A DNA stretch of 64,000 nt from positions 116,132,000 to 116,195,999 of the forward strand of contig NC_089597.1 in the NCBI RefSeq assembly GCF_019320115.1. Reading direction: 5' to 3'. Below are positions 30,551 through 41,969 of the stretch, piece by piece. Every line of letters begins with the position of its first letter. The stretch's first letter is position 1. The stretch is from Miscanthus floridulus (Eukaryota > Streptophyta > Magnoliopsida > Poales > Poaceae). A program made the position numbers and the translations under genes. The notes beneath the pieces are model-generated. The model did no database searches, was not told the origin of the DNA, and was given only the letters and a program-made list of their open reading frames with translations.

Positions 30551-32344
30551 CGCAGACCGCGCATGCCAAAGCTGCTCAGCTGCTGTTGAGGGAGGAATAA
30601 GTTCAGGAAAGTCACAGCCTCAGTTGTGCCATGCCATTGTCTTGCCCATGAGTGGTAGACTGGTAGTGGACCGGACCGAGCCTCTGTCTTTCAATTCAGT
30701 GAAGTGAATCTGGCATTATAAGCAGCAATTAGTTCTGTATTACCATTTGACTTGACTCATCAAGGTTATAGATACCCATATAATATTCTTATTCTAGTAC
30801 AAATATTTAGAATCCTGGTTAATGAAGATGTTTTTCACATATACATGCTCCTAGTAGGAAACAAAATCACCACATATCATCATATCAGTCACCAAATCTC
30901 AACGCACTTCCTCAAATAAAAATCTGTACTTGTTCCAGGGAAGACGTAATGCCATTTCGAAGCTCTGAAAATGGCAAGGCCAAATACTAAATCATCTCCA
31001 GGAGACACTCCAAATTCCACCCTATATACCTTCATTTGTCTACCCACTGTAAAATATTTCCCCTCCATATCATTCAGCACTCTGCAAAAATACTAGCCAA
31101 ATGACCAAATCTCACCCTCCAAATCCTATTAGCCTATATTTTATTGGTATTCAACTTTTTTTTTTCTAACCGCACTCAAACAAGTTCAGATAGTACAGCA
31201 AACTATCTAGTTAAGTTTATGCCTTCAGATGATTTTAACACTTTATAGACAATGTCTAGCAACAATTTATGATATCTGAAGAACCGTGTAACATTGTAAG
31301 TAAAAAATTCAGATAGTGCAGTAACTATTCAAAGAACTTGGTGCCATTCAAGTCAGATAGTGCCATTATAATAAGTAAAAAGAATCAGTAATGGCAATGT
31401 TGTTACTTCACAGAAATCAACAATAACAATGTTGATTTCAATCTTCCTAGGAGAACTTTGCAAAGCACAGTGATAAATTCAGACTTGCGCTCCTCCCCAA
31501 GAACGAGATTCAGAAAGCTTCTATATAGACAGATACAAAACAGAAACAGTTCTTCCCCAGTATACAGTTGTTCACCAAAGTCAGCAAGAACATCAGCAAA
31601 AAACAGAAGCAACTTCTCCCCACAATCCACACTTCTTCCCATCCCGATCTCCTTTTCCCCTTCTCCCATCTCCATATAATCTCCATATCCAGTATCTGGG
31701 CGCAGTAGGCAGCAATTCAAGGGCGGAGTCGACTCTGGGAGCAAAACATGCGCGGCCACGCGACGCATCGGCCGACGGCCGGGAAGGAGGAGGGTCGCAT
31801 TGACTAGGGAAACAGAGAGAAGACGAAAAATGGCAGGAAAGAGGAGGATGGAGGAGCTCTCACCACGGTCGTCGAGGTCGGGGAGCACCGGCTTCGTCGG
31901 AGAAGCGCCCGTGGCGGCTGGCCTATCGCTACATCAGCGTGGGGCGGCCGCCGCAGGTAGCTGGCGGCGCGAGGCCCCTACCCCCCCGGCCCCCGGCGAT
32001 CAGGCTCCCAAGCCGCGCGAAGGAGCGATGCGCCGACGACGGCGAGTAGAAGTTGAAGACGACGCCCGAGCCCCCTCTGGGCCTCTGTTTCAGTCATTTT
32101 GGGCTAGAGATAGGGAGACACACCGTGACTCCGTGAGAGAGGAGGCGGCAGAGCGATGGGCGTTGGGCGAGATTTCTGACTTCTGATGACGTGGATCGTA
32201 TGGGCCGTTTTTTCAGGTCCAGGCTCAAAAACAAGCACCGGTGGCCCAACAATCCCAATTACTGTCCACCTATTTTTTTTAATGAACATAAGTATAACTT
32301 CCTCATCACGTATCGTTTAGTTTAAGACCTCGGTAATGCTTCCT
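30551..32344. other. Spacer upstream of PPR gene
   Basis: Presumed PPR promoter and leader, then AT-rich spacer to about 31700 and a GC-rich block at 31720-32170. A minus-strand ORF of 161 codons at 31403-31888 has no recognisable domain and weak codon character; the plus-strand ORF at 31800-32186 overlaps it. The GC-rich block could be a first exon or promoter of an unrecognised transcript, but I see nothing firm. Confidence 0.4.
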
Positions 32345-33395
32345 TGCAGGGCGTCCGGGCGGACGCTGACTTCCTGAGCCTGCACAGCGGGCCGACGCAA
32401 TAGGTAACCGGCCTACTCATACTCCACATCTTTGGTGTTCATCGCGCCGTCCGCCCCTCCACCTCCCCATCACGGCGTCCACTCGTGACCCTACCAGGTG
32501 GCGCGAAACCCAAGCCGCCATAGATCCCCTCCCATCCAAACTTCTTGCTCCAGCACCTACCCGCCCTCTGCGTCATCGTCGCTGTCACGCTCTACCTCAT
32601 CCACCGAAAGCAACCTACCGCGGCCTGCTCCTGCCGCTGCTCCGCGCGCCCGCCCTGCTGCTCCTGCCATTGCTCCTGCTCCTCCACCTACCCCGCTCGA
32701 TGACACCGACTGGCGTTGCCAGCACAAGGAGAAGCGACGGGCCCTGGCGCGGAAGCCCATCCAGCCTCGCCTCCTACTACAGCTACGACGCCCCGATACA
32801 GACAGCGGAGAGGGCGAACCGGGATATTATGTATGTTGCAGGTGTACATTTCAAATATTTCAGATGTTTTAAAGGTATATTTCAAGTGTTTCACATGGAT
32901 ATTGTAAAAGTAGATTGGGATGTTGCATATGTTGCAATTGTTGTATACGTATGTTGCAAGCGTCTGTCCCCAATGTTTCATCTGTTTTTTTTACGTATGT
33001 TGCAAGTGTGTTTATCTGGATGTTGCATATGTTTCACACATATGTTGCAAGTGTTTTATCTAGATGTTTTGTATGTTTGCAATGGTTTTTCAATTATTTT
33101 TGCAAGTGTTTCGGATGCATGTTTCAAGTGTTTCATCTGCCTTTTTTTGTACTTGCAAGTGTTGCATCTGGATGTTTCAAAAGTAGATCGGTTGTTGCAT
33201 ATGGGATACGGGTGGAAAAGCGGGAGGGGCTGCGAGCGATCCCCGCGCGGGTGACATTCGGACGGCGTGGGTGACGCAAGCATGGTGGAGCGACGTCCGG
33301 GAGTCATGGGCCCACGCGTGGACGCGTGAAATGGAGGGAAGAAACTGACTGCACTCGCGGACGTCCGGACGTCTGGACGCTAGCAGTGCCGTTAA
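32345..33395. repeat. Degenerate ATGTTGCAAGTGTTT-type repeat element
   Basis: The core at 32827-33190 is built of imperfect units such as ATGTTGCATATGTTGCAA, TGTTGCAAGTGTTTTATC and TGTTTCATCTG, a composition I know as a dispersed grass repeat. The flanks carry GC-rich ends with GCGTCCGGGCGGACGC on the left (about 32350) and GGACGTCCGGACGTCTGGAC on the right (about 33360), suggesting a transposon with compound inverted ends. No clear target duplication was found. ORFs inside are low-complexity. Confidence 0.5.
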
Positions 33396-34333
33396 GATAT
33401 TTGAATGCACTATTTTTTTAGAAAGTTGTAAGCTTTTTAAATCTAGAGGGGAGGTAATCGGCCTGCAAGCTGAAAAACCTAATGCCTTGTTCGTATACAA
33501 TGTAGGTTTTGGAGGTTTAGAAAAATACTATATGGTTTTGAAATATTATGAGGTATCTGGATCGCAAACCTTGTAGTTTGTACTTAAAAAACTGTTCAAT
33601 CAGACTTTAAAGTAGACTCTAGAGTCAATAGGAAAGTATATTTGAATTTAATTTGTGATTTCCGTCAAATGTTCTTACCGGTGCCCTCTCTAATGCAGCC
33701 GCAACTGTCTCAGAGTGAAAGAAAAAGGCCATCACTTTGATGCCTGATGACAACCTGAGAAAAGCCTGCCGCTGGGCTAGTCCTTTCCCGTCCGGGCTCA
33801 AATGACGGCTAGCGTTCGGATGTCTCGTAAAAGTAACCAATAATGCGAATGAAAATCAAACATGAGATGCAGTATTTCAACCTTTTCAGGGGGAAAAAAA
33901 TTACGAGCACCAAACGACGATCTTCGTTGTATGAGAAAAATTTACAAACATGCAAAGATTATATTACAATGAGTCGAACATTCTCTCGGTATAGCTTGCA
34001 AGTGAGGGAGAAGTCAAAGAATCATATCCAAGTTTTTATTTAATTTGTCCCAATTGCTATGGCAGCAACAGATCACGTCGGCCAGTAGTTTATTCGGTGC
34101 AGAAATCAGGTTTGGCACTAGGAGTAGTTTTTTGTTTGGACGCATGAAAATGAAAGTTGTACGTGTACCCATGTTTCACATTAAACACGAATTGAATTAT
34201 TAGCCCCTAGGTGCCGATGATCCTTGGGGGGCCCTTGAGTATAACGTTAACATAGTTATAGAGATGTAGGAGGGAAATGACAGCGAAATTTTGGTTGTTT
34301 TAGAATAATAACGACAACCCGTAGAATACGAAT
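33396..34333. other. AT-rich spacer
   Basis: No gene, repeat array or RNA gene is recognisable. Short ORFs at 33625-33840 and 33843-34043 have no family features. Confidence 0.45.
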
Positions 34334-34338
34334 ATGTG

Positions 34339-34641
34339 TGTTGTGAATTGATTAATTAATGGGCAAATCACGTGGAGACATGAATCTCCGTGCCAATGCA
34401 TGGGAGGACGGGAGCATCCAAACATATGGCGAGGGAGTCGCAACAAACATTTCGCCCGTTGCCTTCTCCTATATAAAAGGAAACATGGTGTATCCCGGTA
34501 GAGAGCAGCATCTTTCCTCCGTACTCAAAGTCGTCTCCTCCTGTCTGAGAAAGAAATAAAGAGCATCGTCCCCTCCCTATCTCTGTGTGCCATCATTTTA
34601 TTATTCCTGTGTGTGAACACACTAAGAACAATTTCTCAACA
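34339..34641 (+). mobile_element. Small solo LTR (303 bp)
   Basis: Runs TGTTGTGAATTG to ATTTCTCAACA, with matching TGTTG/CAACA termini and a perfect 5-bp target duplication ATGTG (34334-34338 and 34642-34646). It contains a TATA-like CTATATAAAAGG at about 34470 and AAATAAA at about 34554, as expected of an LTR's U3-R. No internal domain or second LTR is present. The size suggests a copia-type family, which is inference. The 66-codon ORF inside is not a gene. Confidence 0.85.
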
Positions 34642-35163
34642 ATGTGTTCATTAATCATTATATAATGCGTGCGCGCGTCAGCGCGCGAGTGAGTTAAACT
34701 AGCTAGCCGTCCAAATGCGTATACAAGCAGTCGTGCTTGGTGGCGTCACGTATGTATATGTACCGCACGGAAATTTAAATCTACCGTGGAATCACTACGG
34801 GAGACACGCTCTTTGCCGAGTGCTCGGAGCTTTGCCGAGTGTCGAAACATGTGACGAATCATGTGGTGCCCTGCCCGGCTGCCCCCCGCCCCTGACCCGC
34901 CGGAGTGGAGGAGAGGAGGAGCAGGGGAGCAGAGGAGAGAAGGGAGGTGGAGGAGAGGAGAAGGGAGAAGGGAGGAGAAGGAGAAGGGAGGAGGAGGAGC
35001 CTCGCCCGTCGGCCACGCCCCTCGCCGTTCGTCCCCGCCGTCGTCCCCGCCCCTCGCTGGAGACGAAGGTGACCCCGGCACCGCGTCACCCGACTCCACC
35101 GCCACCCAAGGTATAAAGCCCCCCCCCCCCGGTTGTCGGCCTTCATGCCTTGTATGTCATTGA

Positions 35164-35245
35164 CGGCCTTCGTGCCGTATGTGGATGTGTGGGCCTTCGT
35201 GCCGTACGTGGATGTGTGGGCCTTCGTGCCGTATATATGCTGTTG
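35164..35245 (+). repeat. 27-bp tandem repeat in CACTA 5' region
   Basis: Three near-identical units of GGCCTTCGTGCCGTATGTGG type (with GATGTGTGG between) follow each other here, the third truncated. It lies in the leader region before the TNP2-like gene and may belong to an untranslated exon. Confidence 0.6.
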
Positions 35246-35538
35246 GCCATCGTGCCGGCTTTTTTCTTGCAGGTTTTGGAAACCTCCCCGTATAGGGGAG
35301 GTTCTGCCGAAATTTTTAACTTATAGTATTATAATTCTTCTTTTGCAGAGCAGGACCCGTCGGAGGGGACCCGGAGTATGTAGGCGACCCCGATCGTCTT
35401 CGTCGGCGCTACGGTCCTGCCTGCACAGCGTCGCTTCGCCACTGCCCCGCTAGCCTGACTCCACCGCCACCCTAGGTATGAATAACCTCTCTTCCTTATC
35501 GTTGTCGTAGCTCGGTATAACCTAGTTAGGCGTCTCCC

Positions 35539-35602
35539 GTTCGAAACAGATACGGTTGGAGGTATGCGGATCTTCGCATATCTAAGACCGTATCTGTTTC
35601 AG
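35539..35602. repeat. Inverted repeat (hairpin) GAAACAGATACGGT/ACCGTATCTGTTTC
   Basis: Arms GAAACAGATACGGT and ACCGTATCTGTTTC flank a loop that itself contains ATGCG...CGCAT. It sits about 350 bases upstream of the TNP2-like start codon. Confidence 0.8.
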
Positions 35603-35633
35603 ATTGTCCACTTTTTTGGACAGCCCGCGGATG

Positions 35634-35817
35634 CGTAGATGGGGTAGTTTTCATGTTCTGCTTCGATCCGAGACAGAGTTTCGACACCACCTCCTTGTTG
35701 TTCTCCGGATACACACTCTCCCTTCCAGGACGTGTATCGGGAGAACAGCGGGGAGGTGCTGCCGAAATTCTGTCTCGGATCGGAGTAGAGCATGTAAACT
35801 AACCTCATCTACGCATT
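35634..35817. repeat. Large imperfect palindrome (about 80-bp arms)
   Basis: The left arm, from GTAGATGGGGTAGTTTTCAT through ATCCGAGACAGAGTTTCG and CACCTCC to GTTCTCCGGATACAC, is mirrored by the right arm, from GTGTATCGGGAGAAC through GGAGGTGCTGCCGAAAT and TGTCTCGGATCG to GTTTACATG...CATCTAC. A transcript would fold into a long hairpin. It lies just upstream of the transposase. Confidence 0.8.
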
Positions 35818-35934
35818 CACGGGTGGGATTAGGATCTATCCTCACCCATTAGACAGTAGGCACGTCGTTCAGATGCAATTGGTGGTTATATTGCTCGCTC
35901 ATGTATATGCTAGAGGACGGATAACCGTGAGTGG

Positions 35935-38262
35935 ATGTACACGGGCCGCCCAAGTCAGGCTGAAATCACCCCTGAATGGATGGACAAGACCGAGGGTTTC
36001 TTGAACCAAGCATTTGGCAAGGCAGCTAATGGAGCGAGAGAGACATTCTGTCCCTGTAGCGAATGCGGAAACAGGAAAAGAAAAACAAGGAAGATCATGG
36101 GGGAACATCTTTGCAAGTATGGATTTACGCCAAACTATACCCGGTGGGTGTTCCATGGTGAAGCCCATCGTACTAGAGAGGAGGTGGTGAGACCACGCTT
36201 GGAGGCGTTTGATGCTGATGGCGGGGTAGCAGGATGGTTAGGTGACTTTCACGAAGCAACGTTCGCTGAAAGACCTACGGAGGAGGAGGAGGAGGATGAG
36301 GAGGAGGAGCCAGAGCCAACCGGAAAGGCGTTCTACCAAATGTTGTCTTCGGCACAGAAGCTCCTACATGAGAAGGCAACGGTTTGTCAACTGGATGCCA
36401 TTGGACGCCTAATGGGGTTGAAGTCCCAGTACAACATGAGTCGAGCCTGCTTCGATGGTATGTTGGTAGTTATTGGTGGGCTGCTTCCGGAGGGTCATAT
36501 TCTGCTGAGCAGCTTCTACGAGTCACAGAGACTCTTTCGTGCACTTAAGATGCCGTATGAGCAGATACATTGTTGTCCAAAGGGGTGCGTCCTATTTAGG
36601 AAAGATCACAAGGATGCAAAGTACTGTCCAAAGTGTAAATCCTCTAGGTATGTGGAGGTAGACAAAGGTGATGACCAGAAGGAGCAGCTTGAGATCCCCA
36701 TGAAAGTCCTACGGCACCTTTCGATCATACCGAGGCTCCAACGGCTATTCATGACTGAGGAGTCTGCGAAACAGATGACATGGCACAAGAATGGCATTCG
36801 ATACAATCCTGACAAGATGGTACATCTAGCTGATGGTGAAGCATGGAAAAACTTTAATCGCAAGCATCGTGACAAAGATCTTGAGGCCCGTAATGTACGT
36901 GTTGCGCTGGCAACGGATGGGTTCAATCCTTATGGAATGATGTCGGCCCCATACACTTGTTGGCCCATGTTCGCTATCCCCCTCAATCTCCCCCCCGGGG
37001 TCATCCTTCAATGGCAAAACATATTCTTGACGTTGATAATTTCTGGACACCCGGGAAACAAAATGGGTGTGTACATGGAGCCTGTTTATGATGAATTGAT
37101 CAGTGCTTGGAATAAAGGGGTATGGACTTACGACCGAGCTACAAAGAAAAACTTTAAAATGTATGTTTAGTACCAGTACTCCATGCATGACTTCCTAGCG
37201 TATGGGATATTCAGCGCCTGGTGTGCCCACGGGAAGTTCCCATGCCTGGTATGCAAGACAACACTGGAGTTCATTTGGTTGAAGAAGGGTGGCAAGTTTT
37301 CATCGTTCGACAAGCATCGACAGTTCCTCCCTCTTAACCATGCATTCAGACAAGACACCAAGAACTTCACGAAAGGTGTCAAGGTGACCGACCCTGAACC
37401 TCAGAAGATGACTGGTGCCTAGGTTCATGCTCAGATAGATGCTCTCGTGGTCAATCCACAGAAAGATAGTCGGAAGAAAGATAATCCAAAGAAAGATTGC
37501 TTTGTGGGATATGGTGTCGAACATATGTGGACTCATAAGTTGGGCTTGGAGAGGCTTCCCTATTTTGATGACCTTCTCCTTCCACATAATATAGATGTAA
37601 TGCACACTGAGAAGAATGTCGTCGAAGCACTTTGGGAAACACTCATGGACATTCCTAACAAGACAAAGGACAACCCTAAGGCCAGAGTGGACCTGGCAAC
37701 GCTATGCGATAGACCAAAGCTAGAGATGCTGCCTCTAAGAGACGGCAAGCCATGGAAAAGGCCTAAGGCCAATTACGTCTTAGAAAAGAAGCACAGGACT
37801 AAAGTGATACAATGGATGCAGACATTAAAGTTCTCGGATGGGTATGCAGCGAATCTGAGGAGGGGAGCGAACCTAGAGACTGGTCGAGTCTTAGGGATGA
37901 AGAGTCATGACTACCACATATGGATTGAGTGGCTTCTTCCATCGATGGTTCGAGGCTACATCCCTGAGAATGTCTGGAAGGTGCTGGCAGAGTTGAGCTT
38001 TTTCTTCCGCCAGCTTTGTGCCAAGGAGGTATCTGTGAAAGTGGTTGAGGAGTTGGAAAAAACGGCACCTCTGTTGCTCTGTAAGTTGGAGAAGATCTTT
38101 CCACCTGGCTTTTTCTTGTCGATGCAGCATTTGATTTTGCACCTCCCGTCCGAGGCACGAATGGGGGGCTCATGCAGAACCGTTGGTGCTATCCAATCGA
38201 GAGATGTCTAAAGACTATTCGCAAGAAATGTGGAAACAAAGGTAGGATTGAGGCTTAACCGG
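35935..38262 (+). pseudogene. TNP2-like CACTA transposase with two in-frame TAG codons
   Basis: The ATG at 35935 opens MYTGRPSQAEITPEWMDKTE, a transposase-associated domain with its FCPCSECGN and HLCKYGFTPNYTRW motifs. Then come an acidic run, and the TNP2 (Transposase_21) domain with LPEGHILLSSFYE, CCPKGCVLFRKDHKD, KYCPKCKSSRY and ALATDGFNPYGMM. The same frame continues past TAG at 37168-37170 (before YQYSMHDFLAYGIFSAWCAH) and TAG at 37420-37422 (before VHAQIDALVVNP) to the NIDVMHTEKNV segment and the DUF4218-like region. An extra G in the run near 38163 then shifts the frame; the expected RWCYPIERCLKTIRKKC is readable in another frame to a stop at about 38260. Only three lesions break about 770 codons, suggesting fairly recent decay. 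A usual C-terminal extension is absent. Confidence 0.88.
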
Positions 38263-38272
38263 AGAGATCAAA

Positions 38273-38467
38273 ATGGAAGCAGACGAGGAATGGGTTGTTG
38301 ACAAGGATGCTGCAAATGAGGTGCATGATCCGAAGGACTTGGAAATGCTTGACGGACTACGACTAGGCAATGACAACGATGAGGATGAGGCTGTTGAGGA
38401 TTTGGACAATCTTGATAGTGATGATGATACCTATCGTCCAGATAATCCCGATCATGAAGAATATTAG
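38273..38467 (+). other. Acidic ORF between the two CACTA genes
   Basis: A 64-codon frame (MEADEEWVVDKDAANEVHDP...) rich in Asp/Glu, ending PDHEEY. Its position directly after the TNP2 frame and its composition suggest a remnant of the acidic C-terminal tail of the transposase, brought out of frame, rather than a separate gene. Confidence 0.4.
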
Positions 38468-38580
38468 AAATACATGTGATACTATGTTATTTTGTAATTA
38501 CATTTTCTTTATTTTGCATCTCTTACTAAGTACGTCTCGTTTATCTGTACTTACTGGTTTACTCTTTTTAATTGCAGGTG

Positions 38581-40963
38581 ATGGGGCCCACTAGGAGGAG
38601 TTGCCCCTCGGTTTACGCCAACCGGAGGGACATGGCGGCGGCTGAGGAGGTGGAGGCGTCAGAGAGGCCGAGGAGGCCGAGAGGCAGGCCCAGGCGGGAG
38701 CCGTTGACTAACCATGGGCGTAGCTCCTCACGTGACCCTGTGCACGACGATGACCTTCAGCACACGATGGACAGGGACGGGGTCCACGGATGGAGGATGA
38801 GGAGGCGGTTCTAGCGACGGAGGACGAGGAGGCGGCGATAGTAGGGGGTTCCACTTCCTCTGGTACGTCGAAGCCCTACCAGCGAGGTCCCACAAAGCTC
38901 CCGAAGCGACCGATACCTGTTGAGAGGCGCCCACTGATTACACCCGAGGGCGATAAGTAAGTAACTTCATATGTTCTTCATTTGATATGTTGAAAAATCA
39001 TAATAACAACTAATAACTATTGTGGACCACTTGTGCAGGAACTAGGTGCTTGTGGACCAGGCGGCCCCGGCACGCAATGTGAATGGCATCCTAGGACTTC
39101 TGTGCAAGGAACACTTCCCTGGTCTGGTTAGGAAAGGAGATCAGGATTGGGAGCCGGCCTGGACGTTCGACCACTATGCCCTCGTGCAGGATGCTCCAGA
39201 TCATAATGGCATCCGCTATAGAAACAAGGCAGATTAGGTGATTAGGGAGTTGTGGGTAAGTCTTTCTTGCACTACATTCCTCAATTCCTCGCATTCATTG
39301 GACATTCTTGAAATAAAATAATGGATACCTCGTGTCTTTATGTAGGACTTCTTCAAAATCCAGGAGGGACAAGAGGAAAGTGCGTATCAGGTGGCTTACG
39401 CTTCCTGTAAAAGGCGTGTCACGGACTTGCACTATGAGTCCCGCATCTAGGCCCACATAGACTACAACGCCAAGTTCCTACTCAGGCGTGTCAACAAAGA
39501 GGAGGCAAGACGGATGATGCTGACAAGGGAGCAGTACATACAGGTAAATACGAAACATGAATATTTATTTCTTTTGAGATTAAGTATGCCTAATTTGATC
39601 TTCTGATATGTCGTCTACTTGATATCCTATAGGCGATTCCAAGCTGGTGCACCACCCACCCCGATTGCTGGGAATATATTGTGGACACCTGGTTGGATAG
39701 GGACTGGTAGAAGAAGCACGAGGAGGCCCGCGATAGGCATTTGCAGATGCCAGGTGTACCTTACCATCAGGGCAGCCGCAGCCTCAGTAAATATGCAAAG
39801 GCATATGTAAGTCTCCGCCATTGTTCTAATCTAGCCGCGCTCAATTCTGCATCATTTCTAACCACATGTTATTGTCTTTCTCATAGTCGGATGCACACGG
39901 TGGCCAGCCAGTTGGTCAACTCAAGGCATATGCTCTGGCTCACATGGGCAAGGCGACGGCCGACATCGAGTATGACCCAGATGCCCCGGTTCAGGCATAC
40001 ACCAACTCCAGCGTCCACACCCGCCTCTCTTTGTACACGGAGGCGGCAAGGTCAGTCCATGGGCCGGGCTACGATCCGAGAACCGAGGAGCGCCTTGATC
40101 CTCAGCTCGTGATGAGGGTGGGGCAAGGCAAGAAGCATGGGCGGTTCTAGATTGGCGACGGCGTCCTCGACACGGCCTCTACTCCTCCTCTCCACCAGCT
40201 TCGAGCATCGAGCACGAGCTCAAGCGTGGCCATACACCAACGGCCGACCGCGGTGTCGGCACTCCAGGTAAGCATTCCTGTTTCATTCGTTGTTCTTTGA
40301 CTTTTACATACCTTACCTATGCATTATTAAAACATTGGGGTCAAATGCTGTAGGCCCAGGTGCAGGAACTGCAGGCCGAGCGGCAAAGGCTACAGGCTTT
40401 GGAGACCCAGCAGGAGCAAGATCAGCGACAGATGGCCGAGATGATCAAGTTCATGCAGCAAATTGGCCAGCAACAAGGTTGGGCGATCCCACAGACACTG
40501 CTTGCTCCAGATCCACCTCCACAACATCCTGATTCTACCCCAGTGAGTATAAGTACGAAGTTTTACTTTCTATGCTGAAACTTAGAGAAACCTAGTGAAA
40601 CCTAGAGAAACCTAGTGGTGGTGGTGGTGGTGGTGTGGTGGTCATGGTGGTGGTGGTGGTGTGGTGTTGGTGGTGGTGGTCATGGTGTTGTGGTGCTCAT
40701 GGTGGTGGTGGTGTGGTGGTGGTGGTGGTCATGATGGTGATGTGGTGATGGTGGTGTGGTGGTGGTGGTGGTGAAGTGTTGGTGATGGCGGTGATGTGGT
40801 GGTGGTAGTGGCGGATATTTATCTTACATATTTATCTATTCTCTTGTCGCTCGCGTGCAATCTCTTCTATTTTGTGCAGCATCAATCGGGGGCGGCGTCG
40901 AACCACCTCGGAGGGTCACCGGGATCGCACTTTGGGCCATCCCAACCCGGACCGTCGCCGTGA
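38581..40963 (+). pseudogene. Ptta/En/Spm-like (TNP1/TNPA-type) protein of CACTA
   Basis: Multi-exon gene with good splice sites: exons end at GGCGATAA (about 38956), GAGTTGTGG (39255), CAGTACATACAG (39543), AAGGCATAT (39806), GCACTCCAG (40267) and TCTACCCCA (about 40541), and the last exon ends with TGA at 40961-40963. The N-terminus is basic and Arg/Pro-rich. The middle carries the plant transposase (Ptta/En/Spm) region, with CKEHFPGLVRKGDQDWEPAW, IDYNAKFLLRRVNKEEARRM and WEYIVDTW. Near the end is a Gln-rich coiled coil (QVQELQAERQRLQALETQQE). Five in-frame TAG codons occur (near 39044, 39235, 39448, 39708, 40148). The second product of En/Spm elements binds subterminal repeats and regulates transposition. 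The frame near the first exon end is uncertain. Confidence 0.8.
40612..40812 (+). repeat. GGT/GTG microsatellite in intron
   Basis: About 200 bases of nearly pure TGGTGG with scattered CAT, TGA and single-base slips, in the last intron of the Ptta-like gene. A highly mutable simple repeat. Confidence 0.95.
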
Positions 40964-41207
40964 GCTTCAAATGGCAGCCGTTGTGATATAATGCACTTGT
41001 GAACTTTGTGAACTATGCTTGTGTGTTTGGACTTTGGACTTGGGAGTCGAGATTGTGATACTTGTATGCTATATTTGTGTTTGTGGTGGATTGTGATATA
41101 CATTTGTATATATTTGTGTGATATATAGTTGTGTTATATATATATGATGTATATCTTGTTTGCAACGATGGAAGACTAAAAACCAAAAAAAATTAAAATT
41201 TTTCACT

Positions 41208-41660
41208 TCTTTGCCGAGTGTCATGACCATGACACTCGGCAAAGCTGGGAATTTGGGACACTAAGCTTTCTAGCTTTGCCGAGTGCCTACCTACAGCACT
41301 CGGCAAAGAAAATCCAAAAAAAGAAAACAAGCTTTACCGAGCGCCAGATTCAGGCACTCGGCAAAGTATTTTTTTTAAAAAAAATAAAAAACACATTTCT
41401 TTGCCGAGTGCCGACGCGTGGCACTCGGCAAAGGGGCCATCACTGTGACCTGACCATCACAGCGGCTTTTCTTTGCCGAGTGCTGTCATGGCACTCGGGA
41501 AATCCTTTGTCGAGTGCCCGACATGCGGCACTCGGCAAAGAAGCCTTTGCCGTGAAGGGATATGCCGACAGCTCTTTGCCAAGTGCAGCACTCGGCAAAG
41601 GCTTTGCCAAGTGCAAAGCCTTCTTTGCCGAGTGTAATTGCACTTGGCAAAGCACGCGTC
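41208..41660. repeat. CACTA right subterminal repeats (TTTGCCGAGTG foldbacks)
   Basis: More than ten copies of CTTTGCCGAGTG or its complement CACTCGGCAAAG, mostly arranged as pairs enclosing short spacers, for example around 41210-41246 and 41272-41308. Single copies also lie near the left end at 34810-34840. These are binding sites for the TNPA-type protein in En/Spm-class elements. ORFs here are artefacts of the repeats. Confidence 0.9.
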
Positions 41661-41969
41661 TGTTGTAGTGAATGGACATGCATGTTGCACAACATCCATC
41701 CCTTGGGGACGAGGCCAAGTACTATGGTCACCAGGCCGGCCATTTGAGAGATTTGTCAAAAAAAAAGAAGCCGGCCATCTGAGAGTAGTCAAAAAGACTG
41801 ACCAGCCTTCTGGATCCCATCTTCTATAAATAAATAAATAGTCAAGATATGTGTATAGTAAAATTGGTGTAGGCATCGCGAAAGGTTCTATACTCGTGGT
41901 TACACACTAGTAGAGAAACGACCTTTGATCCACTTCGAAATTTGGCTATAGTCCCGATATTTTTTGCGC

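Larger units (their letters stand above)
34793..41670 (+). mobile_element. Complete CACTA (En/Spm-type) transposon
   Basis: The left end CACTACGGGAGACACGC and the right end, reverse complement CACTACAACAGACGCG, are followed on both sides by CTTTGCCGAGTGC-type subterminal motifs. The target duplication is the 3-bp AAT (34790-34792 and 41671-41673). The 6.9-kb element carries a TNP2-like transposase and a Ptta/En/Spm-like gene, both on the plus strand. All ends are preserved, so it may still be movable in trans, although its own genes contain stops. Confidence 0.93.

Noticed and set aside
31403..31888. 161-codon minus-strand ORF
   Set aside because: No domain, and an overlapping ORF lies on the other strand; kept only as a remark in the spacer entry.
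34746..35163. Overlapping ORFs near the CACTA left end
   Set aside because: Driven by GGAGGAGAAGG purine-rich and complementary low-complexity sequence in the element's leader.
41276..41876. ORFs across the CACTA right end
   Set aside because: Translations of the TTTGCCGAGTG foldbacks; no gene.
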